Shown here: in pieces, positions 26,184 to 34,294 of the stretch
How positions within the stretch are numbered: the first letter of the stretch is position 1
Layout of the letters: each line of letters begins with the position of its first letter
NCBI RefSeq assembly: GCF_000426305.1
Contig: NZ_AUFC01000002.1
Location: 229,862-293,861, forward strand
Direction: 5' to 3'
Source: Anaerovorax odorimutans DSM 5092
GTDB lineage: Bacteria > Bacillota > Clostridia > Peptostreptococcales > Anaerovoracaceae
Length of the DNA: 64,000 bases
Program-made: the position numbers and the translations under genes
Notes under the pieces: generated by a model
Told to the model about the DNA's origin: nothing
Seen by the model: only the letters and a program-made list of their open reading frames with translations
Database searches by the model: none

Positions 26184-28157
26184 ATGGATAAGAAAATAAA
26201 TAAAATAATTAAATTACCAAAAATAGTAGCTGATAAAATTGCAGCCGGAGAAGTTGTGGACAGACCTCTTTCTATTGTTAAAGAGTTAGTTGAAAATGCC
26301 ATTGATGCCGGCTCTGATTCCATCATAATAGAATTTAAAAATGGCGGTAAATCATATATTCGTGTTACAGATAATGGACATGGAATTGATAAGGAAGATG
26401 TAGAAATTGCATTTACACGTCATGCAACAAGTAAAATCAAATTAGCAGACGATTTAGATCATATTACTAGTCTGGGTTTTAGAGGTGAAGCACTTGCCAG
26501 TATAGCTGCCGTATCTAAAGTAGAATTAATTACTAAAACTGCTAACGAGAAAAGTGGTATTAGTATAAAAATAGAAGGTGGAGAAATTGCTGAAAAAATT
26601 CATACAGGTTGCCCAGAAGGTACAACAATAATTGTACGTGATCTTTTTTATAATACTCCTGCCAGATTAAAATTTATGAAAACAGACTCCACTGAGAGTA
26701 CGTTAATTATAGATTTTGTATCTAAATTATCACTAGCTTATCCTAAAATAAAAATTAGGTTGATTAATAATGGAAATATATTATTCTCAACGCCTGGTAA
26801 AAATAACATTTACACTAATATTTTAACCATATACAATAAGGAAATAGGGAACCATCTTCTTCACTTTAAAGAAGAAAATGATAATATTTCCTTAGAAGGA
26901 TATATCTCTGTACCAAGCTACAGTAAAAGCAACAGAAAAAGTCAAATATTCTTCGTAAACGGAAGATATATAAATAGTAAAATAATTGAAAATGCTGTAA
27001 TGGATGGTTATGCAGAAAAATTATTTGAGAAAAGATACCCCATAGCCTTTTTATTTATAAAAGTAATGCCTGAAAAACTCGATGTAAACATTCATCCTAA
27101 CAAAAAAGAAGTTAGATTCGATGATGAAAAGCTAATAAAAGATTTTATTACCGCAGCTATCAGAAATAGTTTAAACACTAAAGAAGCTATTCCTGAAGTT
27201 AAGGTAGAAAATATTTTTAAATTAAAAAATACAAATAAAAAAGATGCTGGTATAATCGATATAAAAATCAGTGATAATAAAAATATACAAGAAAATACTC
27301 AAAAAGAGGCAATTTCAATAAAAGAAGAGCAGGTTGACATAAAAAAAATATTGTCAAACAAGCGAGAAATTGAAAGAAAAATGAAGGATTCCCCAGATAA
27401 TGACAATAATTCTGTAAGCATAAAATCAACCAAAGGAAATGTAGAACTATCTAAATCAGATACTTTTACATATGAAAAAAATATAGAAGAAAAACAAGCT
27501 GAAAAGGAATTTTTAGCTTTAGAATCCGATAATATAAATATTTCATATACAGAAAAACCAATAAAAAACCCATTTAATTTCGAAATGTCTGATATTAGAA
27601 CAAATGGTGCTATATTTAATACATATATTACTGGGGTTGATGATAACAATTTTTTCTTAATAGATCAGCATGCCGCTCATGAAAGAATTTTTTACGAACA
27701 ATTAATGTCTCAATATGAAAGGGAAGAAAAGTTTCAGCAGGATATCTTAATTCCTTTTGTTGTAAATGTTACATTTGCAGCAAAAAATGATTCTTATAAT
27801 TGGCTCGGTTTTCTTAGAAATATAGGATATGATATAAATGAATTTGGAGCCAAAGCTTTTATTATCAAAGGGATACCTATGTTTATGGAATTGGATGAAG
27901 CTAAAGATTTTTTAGATGATTTTTTAGATAATATTGATCAAGGTACTGATTTTAAAGATCAGAAAAAAATAGATAAAATAATCATGAATTCTTGTAAAAA
28001 AGCAATAAAAGCTCATGATTACCTGGATCAAAAGGAAATAGACAGACTGATGAAAGATTTAGCTAAATGTAAGAATCCATATTCATGCCCCCATGGAAGA
28101 CCTACTTTTATAAAAATAAGTAAATATGAAATAGAAAAAATGTTTAAGAGAGTTTAA
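26184..28157 (+). CDS. mutL: DNA mismatch repair endonuclease MutL
   Basis: GHKL ATPase plus C-terminal endonuclease, 657 residues. ELVENAIDAGS near 34-44, TDNGHGID near 57 and LGFRGEALASI near 95-105 mark the ATPase. The C-terminal metal-binding nuclease motif DQHA-x2-E-x4-E is present near 493 (DQHAAHERIFYE), and CPHGRP near 638, so this is the nicking type found in bacteria lacking mutH. The linker (about 335-450) is long, charged and low-complexity. Stop is four bases before miaA. Confidence 0.97.
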   Translation: MDKKINKIIKLPKIVADKIAAGEVVDRPLSIVKELVENAIDAGSDSIIIEFKNGGKSYIRVTDNGHGIDKEDVEIAFTRHATSKIKLADDLDHITSLGFRGEALASIAAVSKVELITKTANEKSGISIKIEGGEIAEKIHTGCPEGTTIIVRDLFYNTPARLKFMKTDSTESTLIIDFVSKLSLAYPKIKIRLINNGNILFSTPGKNNIYTNILTIYNKEIGNHLLHFKEENDNISLEGYISVPSYSKSNRKSQIFFVNGRYINSKIIENAVMDGYAEKLFEKRYPIAFLFIKVMPEKLDVNIHPNKKEVRFDDEKLIKDFITAAIRNSLNTKEAIPEVKVENIFKLKNTNKKDAGIIDIKISDNKNIQENTQKEAISIKEEQVDIKKILSNKREIERKMKDSPDNDNNSVSIKSTKGNVELSKSDTFTYEKNIEEKQAEKEFLALESDNINISYTEKPIKNPFNFEMSDIRTNGAIFNTYITGVDDNNFFLIDQHAAHERIFYEQLMSQYEREEKFQQDILIPFVVNVTFAAKNDSYNWLGFLRNIGYDINEFGAKAFIIKGIPMFMELDEAKDFLDDFLDNIDQGTDFKDQKKIDKIIMNSCKKAIKAHDYLDQKEIDRLMKDLAKCKNPYSCPHGRPTFIKISKYEIEKMFKRV

Positions 28158-28161
28158 TAAA

Positions 28162-29094
28162 ATGACAAAAAAAATTATTATTATTGCAGGACCTACTGCA
28201 GTTGGTAAAACAAAATATGCAATAGAAGTAGCTAAAAAGTTCAATGGAGAAATTATTTCTGCTGACTCAATGCAACTTTATAAATATATGAATATTGGTA
28301 GTGCTAAACCTACAAAAGAAGAATTAGCAGAAGCTAAACATCATTTAGTTAACGAGATTGATCCCAGAATCGAATTTTCAGTTGCCAAATATCAAAAACT
28401 AGCTAAAGAATATATAAAAGAAGTAATGAACAGAGGAAATATTCCTATTGTTTCTGGAGGTACTGGACTTTATATTAATTCATTAATATATGAAATGGAT
28501 TTTTCAGTAATGCCAAAACAATCCAATTATCGTGAGACTTTAGAAAAAGAGGCTTTTAAATACGGTAATGAATATGTTTATAATAAATTAAAAGAGCTAG
28601 ATTCTGAAGCTGCAAAAAGAATACATCAAAATAATTTAAAAAAAGTAATTCGTGCCTTAGAAATAGTAGAAAATTCAGGAGAAAAAATTAAAGAATTTGA
28701 AAAATCTTTTGTAAAAACTTCTGATTATGATTATTTGCTTATAGGCCTAAACAGAGATAGGGAAGAACTTTATAACAGAATTAATCAGAGAGTTGATCTA
28801 CTTGTAAATATGGGGTTAGTAGAAGAGTTAGAAAAATTATTAAAACTTGGACTAACAGAAAATAATATTTCCATGAAAGGTATAGGATACAAAGAGATAA
28901 TAGGATATTTAAATGGTGAATACAGTTTAGAACATGCTGTATATCTTGTTAAATTGAACACTCGTCATTATGCAAAAAGACAATTAACATGGTTACGGCG
29001 TTATGATGACATTAAGTGGTTCAACTTATCAGAATTTGATACTGAGGATAAGTCTCTTGAAAAGATTTATCAATATATCGAAAATAATTTATAA
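28162..29094 (+). CDS. miaA: tRNA dimethylallyltransferase
   Basis: Transfers a dimethylallyl group to A37 of tRNAs reading UNN codons. 310 residues, with P-loop GPTAVGKT at 10-17, ISADSMQLYKYMNIGSAKPT near 31-50, VSGGTGLYI near 96-104 and TRHYAKRQLTWLRR near 274-287. Follows mutL as in Bacillus and E. coli. The next gene starts after 47 bases. Confidence 0.97.
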   Translation: MTKKIIIIAGPTAVGKTKYAIEVAKKFNGEIISADSMQLYKYMNIGSAKPTKEELAEAKHHLVNEIDPRIEFSVAKYQKLAKEYIKEVMNRGNIPIVSGGTGLYINSLIYEMDFSVMPKQSNYRETLEKEAFKYGNEYVYNKLKELDSEAAKRIHQNNLKKVIRALEIVENSGEKIKEFEKSFVKTSDYDYLLIGLNRDREELYNRINQRVDLLVNMGLVEELEKLLKLGLTENNISMKGIGYKEIIGYLNGEYSLEHAVYLVKLNTRHYAKRQLTWLRRYDDIKWFNLSEFDTEDKSLEKIYQYIENNL

Positions 29095-29141
29095 TATTTT
29101 TTCCTAAATCTAAATATAAGTTTCTAAGTCGGAGGTATATT

Positions 29142-30269
29142 ATGGCAGTTAAAAAGGAAATAAAAATTCATAATAAGAGTAATAAACCTGACAATATCAT
29201 TTTAAAAGAATTTGAGATTACAGAAAAAGCTGCTTTTATAGAAAAAGAGCTGCCTAATTTTTTATCTGGATTTTTCGTATATTTAAAAGGGAACGTACTT
29301 CCTATGACAAGGTTAGCTTACTTACAAGACATTCGTTTTTTTTGTAATTATTTAATAAACGAAACAGATCTTACAAACGCAAATATTATAAGAAATATTA
29401 AAATTGAAGATTTTGAACATATTAAAGCAAGTGATATAAATATTTTTATAGATTACTGCAGAAGATATAAGGTTGAAACAGAAAAAAACATTTATATTTA
29501 TGAAAATGATAAAAAATCCTTATCCAGAAAAAAATCTTCTATTTCAGTATTATTTAAATTTTTATATAGAGATGAACTTATAAGCCGTAATATAACAGAC
29601 GCTTTTGATCCAATTAAAGTACCAAAACCTGGCGAAAGGGAAATAAAGGCTTTACAAGATGATGAGGTTATGAAAATGTTAGATGCAGTCAGTACAGGAG
29701 AACATCTAACAGAGAAAGAATATCAATATTGGAAAAAAACTAAAAAAAGAGACAAAGCAATTCTAGTAATCTTTTTAACTTATGGGTTAAGACTTTCAGA
29801 ATTACAGCAATTAAATCTTTCTTCTTTTAATTTTACTCGTGGAGAATTTAAAATATACAGAAAAAGAGGAAAAGAATCTATAATGCCTTTAAATAAATCT
29901 GTTTTAAAAGTATTATCCGATTACATAAATAACGAAAGATCTAATATTGATAAATTAAAAGAAAATCAAGACGCTCTTTTCCTTTCGTTACAAGGTAAAC
30001 GTATGACAGAACGTCAAATAAGAGAACTTGTTAAAAAATATACTTCAATTGGTTTATCAACAACAAGATCGGCAGGATACAGCCCTCATAAACTTCGTGC
30101 AACTGCCGCTACATCCTTAATAGGTCGAGGGAATTCTATCTATGATGTAGCAACACTTTTAGATCATGAAAATGTAACAACTACACAACTTTATGCGGCT
30201 CATAAGAAGAATGTTAAACGTGATTTAGTTACTAACTTTGAATGGGAAGATGAATTTGATAAAAATTAA
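29142..30269 (+). CDS. tyrosine recombinase, Xer-like (lone XerS/XerH style)
   Basis: Site-specific recombinase of 375 residues. SAM-like N-terminal DNA-binding domain (about 35-165) and catalytic domain with YGLRLSEL (Arg near 217), RKRGKES (Lys near 245), HKLR (near 315), LDHENV (His near 343) and the nucleophile in TTQLYAAH (Tyr near 351). All six catalytic positions are present. No phage, ICE or excisionase gene is nearby and it follows miaA in housekeeping DNA, so a chromosomal resolvase is more likely than an integrase. It is longer than XerC/XerD (about 300) and closer in length to XerS (about 356). A dif-like site lies 6.3 kb downstream at 36533. Confidence 0.85.
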   Translation: MAVKKEIKIHNKSNKPDNIILKEFEITEKAAFIEKELPNFLSGFFVYLKGNVLPMTRLAYLQDIRFFCNYLINETDLTNANIIRNIKIEDFEHIKASDINIFIDYCRRYKVETEKNIYIYENDKKSLSRKKSSISVLFKFLYRDELISRNITDAFDPIKVPKPGEREIKALQDDEVMKMLDAVSTGEHLTEKEYQYWKKTKKRDKAILVIFLTYGLRLSELQQLNLSSFNFTRGEFKIYRKRGKESIMPLNKSVLKVLSDYINNERSNIDKLKENQDALFLSLQGKRMTERQIRELVKKYTSIGLSTTRSAGYSPHKLRATAATSLIGRGNSIYDVATLLDHENVTTTQLYAAHKKNVKRDLVTNFEWEDEFDKN

Positions 30270-30335
30270 TAATCTCAAAAGGTTGGTTTACGATAAAATT
30301 ATTATGTATGCAAAATAAAAAATAAGGAGTACAAT

Positions 30336-31628
30336 ATGCAGAAAAATACTTATCAATTATTAAATGAAAGCTTAGGAATTAAAGCCCCTGTTTTAGATAC
30401 CATTTCAGAAGCAGAAAATCAAGTATCAGATATTTACAACAAACTTGATGATATAATGGCTTTTAATCAATATAAAGTTTTAAATGTGTTCCAAAAATGT
30501 AAAATCAGTGATATGCATTTTGCATGGAATACCGGATACGGCTATGATGATGCGGGAAGAGAAGTTCTTGAAAAAGCTTATGCGATGCTTTTTAAAACCG
30601 ATGCTGCTCTAGTAAGACCGATTATAGTAAATGGAACCCATGCATTAACATTAACTTTAACGGGTATATTAAGACCGGGAGATGAATTAATATATTGTAC
30701 AGGTGCTCCATATGACACATTAGAAGAAGTTATTGGAATACGTGGAAAAGATAAAGGTTCTTTAGCTGATTTTGGGATAACCTATAAACAAATAGAATTA
30801 AAAGAAGATGGTTCCTTAGATTTAGAAGCTATAAAAAATGCCATTTCTCCCAAAACAAGAATGATGACGGTTCAAAGAGCAACAGGATACGGATGGAGAA
30901 AAGCAATTACAATACCTGAAATTGAAGAATGGACCAAACTGGTAAAATCCGTTAACCCTAATATCATATGTATGGCTGACAATTGTTACGGAGAATTTTT
31001 AGATACAAAGGAACCTACAGAAGTAGGGGTAGATGTAGTTGCCGGTTCACTTATAAAAAATCCAGGTGGCGGTCTTGCACTTACCGGAGGTTATATAGCA
31101 GGCAGAGAAGATTTAATTAAGAATATTTCTTACCGAATGACATCTCCTGGCATTGGCGGAGAATGTGGTTTAACATTTGGACAAACAAGAACCATGTTAC
31201 AAGGATTATTTATTGCGCCAAAAACTGTAAACGGTGCTATAAAAGGTGCTATTTTATGCGCAAAAGTATTTGAAAATTTAGGTTATGAAGTTTGCCCTAA
31301 ACCAAATGATACAAGAAGTGATATAATTGAAGCTGTAAAGCTTGGAAGTCCAGAAGCTGTTATTGCATTTTGTGAAGGTATTCAAGCAGCTGCACCTATT
31401 GATTCACATGTTACACCTGTTCCTTGGGATATGCCAGGCTATGAAGACCAGGTTATAATGGCAGCAGGAGCTTTTGTTCAAGGTTCTTCCATCGAACTTA
31501 GTGCAGATGCGCCAATTCGTTCACCTTATATTGTATATTTCCAAGGTGGACTGACATATGAACATTCAAAATTTGGTGTTATAAAAGCATTGCAGGCACT
31601 TTATGATAAAAATTTAATTTCATTATAA
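30336..31628 (+). CDS. methionine gamma-lyase family PLP protein (YnbB-like)
   Basis: PLP fold-type I protein of 430 residues in the family once called aluminium-resistance protein. Landmarks: FAWNTGYGYDDAGREVLE near 67-84, NGTHAL near 101, ADNCYGEFLDT near 213-223 and the cofactor lysine in GSLIKNPGGG near 241. Bacillus ynbB belongs to the same family and likewise lies in the miaA/hfq neighbourhood. Reaction is inferred as C-S lyase-like; the true substrate is not established. Confidence 0.85.
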   Translation: MQKNTYQLLNESLGIKAPVLDTISEAENQVSDIYNKLDDIMAFNQYKVLNVFQKCKISDMHFAWNTGYGYDDAGREVLEKAYAMLFKTDAALVRPIIVNGTHALTLTLTGILRPGDELIYCTGAPYDTLEEVIGIRGKDKGSLADFGITYKQIELKEDGSLDLEAIKNAISPKTRMMTVQRATGYGWRKAITIPEIEEWTKLVKSVNPNIICMADNCYGEFLDTKEPTEVGVDVVAGSLIKNPGGGLALTGGYIAGREDLIKNISYRMTSPGIGGECGLTFGQTRTMLQGLFIAPKTVNGAIKGAILCAKVFENLGYEVCPKPNDTRSDIIEAVKLGSPEAVIAFCEGIQAAAPIDSHVTPVPWDMPGYEDQVIMAAGAFVQGSSIELSADAPIRSPYIVYFQGGLTYEHSKFGVIKALQALYDKNLISL

Positions 31629-31652
31629 GCTTTTCTGTAAAGAAGGAATTTT

Positions 31653-32384
31653 ATGAAAAAAATTTATAATAAAAAAAATAAAGTAAAAAAAACATTTTCT
31701 ATTGTTAAATTATTAATATTATTAGGTATAATAATAGGAATTCCTACTATTATTTATTTTTTATTCCCAGAGTATATACAACAATTCAAAACATTGGATG
31801 GGGTAAATGCTTTTTTAGCAAAATACAAAACAGCCAGTATATATGTCTATATCGGACTTCAAATATTACAGCTTATAGTATCAGTTATACCCGGCCAAAT
31901 ACTTCAATTTGCAGCAGGATATGCATATACATTTTGGTTTGGATTTTTGTATTCATTTATTGGAATAATAATAGGTACTACACTTACTTTTTATCTATCA
32001 AGATTATTAGGTAAAGATGCTATGCACGTAATATTTGGTGAAGAAAAAATAAATCGCTTTGTGAACTTATTAAACAGTAAAAAAGCTTATATAATATTAT
32101 TTGTACTTTTTGTTATTCCCGGTTTTCCAAAAGATTTAGTTACTTATGCAGCCGGTGTTTCCGAAATAAAAATCAAACCATTTTTAATACTTTCCCTTGT
32201 CGGCAGAACACCAGCTTTAATGACAACTATAATGATGGGAAGTATGTTTCATAATGGCAGTTATTTAGGATTAATTATATTGGGAATTTTAGCTGTGATT
32301 GCATTTATCTTAGGAATTTTAAACAGACATAAGTTAATTAACTATACTGATGTGGCTTACGAAAAACTTATAAAGTCAAAATAG
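31653..32384 (+). CDS. TVP38/TMEM64 (DedA-superfamily) membrane protein
   Basis: Polytopic inner-membrane protein of 243 residues with about six hydrophobic segments and the SNARE-associated/VTT domain (about 60-190), including VIPGQILQFAAGYAYTFWFG and FVIPGFPKDLVTYAAG. Family members act in membrane lipid or ion homeostasis, with undecaprenyl-phosphate or phospholipid flipping shown for some DedA proteins. Ends at a good terminator. Confidence 0.85.
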   Translation: MKKIYNKKNKVKKTFSIVKLLILLGIIIGIPTIIYFLFPEYIQQFKTLDGVNAFLAKYKTASIYVYIGLQILQLIVSVIPGQILQFAAGYAYTFWFGFLYSFIGIIIGTTLTFYLSRLLGKDAMHVIFGEEKINRFVNLLNSKKAYIILFVLFVIPGFPKDLVTYAAGVSEIKIKPFLILSLVGRTPALMTTIMMGSMFHNGSYLGLIILGILAVIAFILGILNRHKLINYTDVAYEKLIKSK

Positions 32385-32403
32385 AAAAATAATAAAATAA
32401 TAT

Positions 32404-32441
32404 AAAATTGGCAGATTAAAATATTAACTGCCAATTTTTTT
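32404..32441 (+). terminator. intrinsic terminator after TVP38 gene
   Basis: AAAATTGGCAG (32404-32414) pairs with CTGCCAATTTT (32428-32438) followed by TTT. The rest of the gap up to 32660 is AT-rich without recognised features. Confidence 0.9.
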
Positions 32442-32663
32442 AATATAATTTATTTTAGATTTTTTTAAATATGAAATAAAGAATAGAAAAGAATTCATTT
32501 TTAAACATATTAAATATTTCTTATAAATATAAAACAAAAATTCTCTTCATATAATTTCTTTTATAAATTTAAATATTTACTATTTTTATAGTTATAATCT
32601 CTAATCGTTATTATTTTCAATAAAAGAATTAATATTAATACAAATTTTAAAAATCGCAGCATA

Positions 32664-32736
32664 AGAACAAATGTTTTATTTTTCTCTTTACATCGAACAT
32701 ATATTCTGTTATTATAATCATATAAACAAACGTTCT
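32664..32736 (+). promoter_or_regulatory. LexA-like SOS boxes and -10 element upstream of LysM gene
   Basis: Three 14-base matches to the Gram-positive LexA box CGAACRNRYGTTYC: AGAACAAATGTTTT (32664-32677, 12/14), CGAACATATATTCT (32694-32707, 12/14) and TAAACAAACGTTCT (32723-32736, 11/14). A -10 TATAAT at 32713-32718 lies between the second and third. Clustering in front of a yneA-like gene is the strongest argument. Confidence 0.55.
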
Positions 32737-32763
32737 TTGCGGAGAACAAGCGGAGGTATTATA

Positions 32764-33072
32764 ATGTTTAAATTAAAAAAGAGATATAAAATTGTATCAA
32801 AGGGAAGGCTTTTTATATTTGTATTATTTATATTAATTCTAGTGATAAGCTTATCCACAAAATTAGTGAATAATTCATCAGAAAATTTCAGTAAAACTAA
32901 TTATACTGAAATTCAAATTCAATCAGGTGATACTTTATGGGAAATTGCATCAAAATTTAATTCAACACAAGATGATCTTAGAAAAGTTGTCTTTGAAATA
33001 TGTAAAATCAATAATATAACTGCAAATAATATTTATCCTGGTCAGACTGTTATAATACCAAATTATATTTAA
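32764..33072 (+). CDS. LysM-domain membrane protein, YneA-like SOS division inhibitor
   Basis: Protein of 102 residues: basic N-terminus, one membrane helix (about 15-33), then a single LysM domain (about 46-101, IQIQSGDTLWEIASKFN...GQTVIIPNYI) that would bind peptidoglycan outside the membrane. This size and layout match YneA, the Bacillus SOS-induced suppressor of cell division, and LexA-like boxes lie upstream; lexA itself is not in the window. GGAGG precedes the ATG by nine bases. The YneA assignment is by architecture and promoter, not by close sequence identity. Confidence 0.7.
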   Translation: MFKLKKRYKIVSKGRLFIFVLFILILVISLSTKLVNNSSENFSKTNYTEIQIQSGDTLWEIASKFNSTQDDLRKVVFEICKINNITANNIYPGQTVIIPNYI

Positions 33073-33121
33073 AAATAATTATTAATATAACAACAAATAG
33101 AGAATTTATATGTAATTAACG

Positions 33122-33153
33122 ATAACATTATTCAAATATGAATAATGTTATTT
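33122..33153 (+). terminator. 13-bp perfect hairpin, probable terminator
   Basis: ATAACATTATTCA (33122-33134), loop AATA, exact complement (33139-33151), then TTT. AT-rich stem, but correctly placed 50 bases after the LysM gene. Confidence 0.6.
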
Positions 33154-33197
33154 ACATTTGAATAAATAAAAGATGCTGAAAAATTCAATATATTTAA

Positions 33198-33225
33198 GAT
33201 ATTTATTCATTAATGAATAAATATC
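33198..33225. promoter_or_regulatory. 28-bp perfect palindrome, candidate activator site
   Basis: A 14-base half (GATATTTATTCATT) is followed immediately by its exact complement. It lies about 90-120 bases upstream of the expected start of the sigma-54 promoter at 33293, the range for an enhancer-binding protein site. It could alternatively form an RNA hairpin, but has only a weak T-run after it. Confidence 0.5.
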
Positions 33226-33292
33226 ATTTTTAATATTATCATAAAAAATGTTAAAATCAATAAAGAGCTTGATAATTAAGAGTTTTCAAAAT

Positions 33293-33308
33293 TGGCATAA
33301 TAATTGCG
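33293..33308 (+). promoter_or_regulatory. sigma-54 (-24/-12) promoter
   Basis: TGGCATAATAATTGCG: GG at 33294-33295 and GC at 33306-33307 are exactly ten bases apart, with TGGCAT and TTGC matching the consensus. Transcription would start near 33318, about 40 bases before the ureohydrolase ATG. Confidence 0.75.
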
Positions 33309-33359
33309 ATGTACTAATTATAAGTAGTTATTATCTATTAAAAAATGGAGGATATAAAA

Positions 33360-34268
33360 ATGAAGTATGAAGTTCAAGAACATTTGCATTATGCAGGAAT
33401 CGCAAGTTGGAATCATGCAAAAGTAACACAGGATATTGAAGGAGCAGACATTGTTGTTATGGGAATTCCTTTTGACAGCGGAGTAACTTTTAGACCAGGT
33501 GCAAGATTTGCTCCTAGAGCTGTGAGAGAACAAAGTTTAATCGCATGCTGTTTTAAATATCCATGGGATTACAAATTATCTGAAGAAGCTAAAGTAGTGG
33601 ATTACGGAGATGTAGGCTATTGGGTAGGCGCTAAGAGTACAGAATTTATGGTAGAGGACTCATATAAAAATGCTAAAAAAATATTAGATGCAGGCTGTAG
33701 CCTTATGACTATCGGCGGAGATCATACAATCCCTTATGGTCCGGTAAGAGCAGCAAGTGAAAAATTTGGAAAGCTGGCACTTCTTCATTTTGATTCACAT
33801 CAGGATAGTACTCCAAGTGAAGATCATAATATTTCACATGCAAATTTTGCATATGATTTACAAGCAGAAGGATGTATCGATCCAACACATTCAGCACAAG
33901 TATATATTAGAACAGAAATGACAGAATGTGGATATAATGTATTCCATTCTATGGATGCTATAAGTATGGATCCAAAAGATTTAGCAGATAAGATTAAAGA
34001 AATTGTAGGAGATATGCCAGTATATTTAACATTTGATATTGATGCTCTTGATCCTGCAGCAGCTCCAGGAACAGGTACACCTGTTATCGGCGGACCTTCA
34101 TCAGACCATGTAAGAAAAGTATTATTTAATCTTAGAGGAATAAATGTTGTTGCAGCAGATTTAGTTGAAGTATTACCAGATAAAGATCCAAGTAATATTA
34201 CAGCCATTGCAGGAGCAGCAATAGCTCAGGATATCATGTATTTAATGAATGAAAAAAGAAGAAAATAA
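33360..34268 (+). CDS. agmatinase/ureohydrolase family enzyme
   Basis: Manganese ureohydrolase of 302 residues that releases urea from a guanidino compound. Metal ligands are visible in GGDHTIP (near 122), HFDSHQD (near 146, canonical DxHxD) and TFDIDALDP (near 225) with APGTGTP after it. The ATG at 33360 follows GGAGGA by eight bases; an earlier ATG overlaps that site. Often called SpeB/agmatinase, but the family also includes guanidinobutyrase and guanidinopropionase; the co-transcribed CaiT-like zwitterion carrier makes a guanidino acid plausible. Sigma-54 control fits catabolism rather than polyamine synthesis. Confidence 0.88.
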   Translation: MKYEVQEHLHYAGIASWNHAKVTQDIEGADIVVMGIPFDSGVTFRPGARFAPRAVREQSLIACCFKYPWDYKLSEEAKVVDYGDVGYWVGAKSTEFMVEDSYKNAKKILDAGCSLMTIGGDHTIPYGPVRAASEKFGKLALLHFDSHQDSTPSEDHNISHANFAYDLQAEGCIDPTHSAQVYIRTEMTECGYNVFHSMDAISMDPKDLADKIKEIVGDMPVYLTFDIDALDPAAAPGTGTPVIGGPSSDHVRKVLFNLRGINVVAADLVEVLPDKDPSNITAIAGAAIAQDIMYLMNEKRRK

Positions 34269-34294
34269 TATGCACCTAAAGAGGAGGGCAATTT

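Noticed and set aside
29142..30269. Phage or ICE integrase marking a mobile element
   Set aside because: No attachment duplications, tRNA target, phage or conjugation genes nearby; flanked by core genes on both sides.
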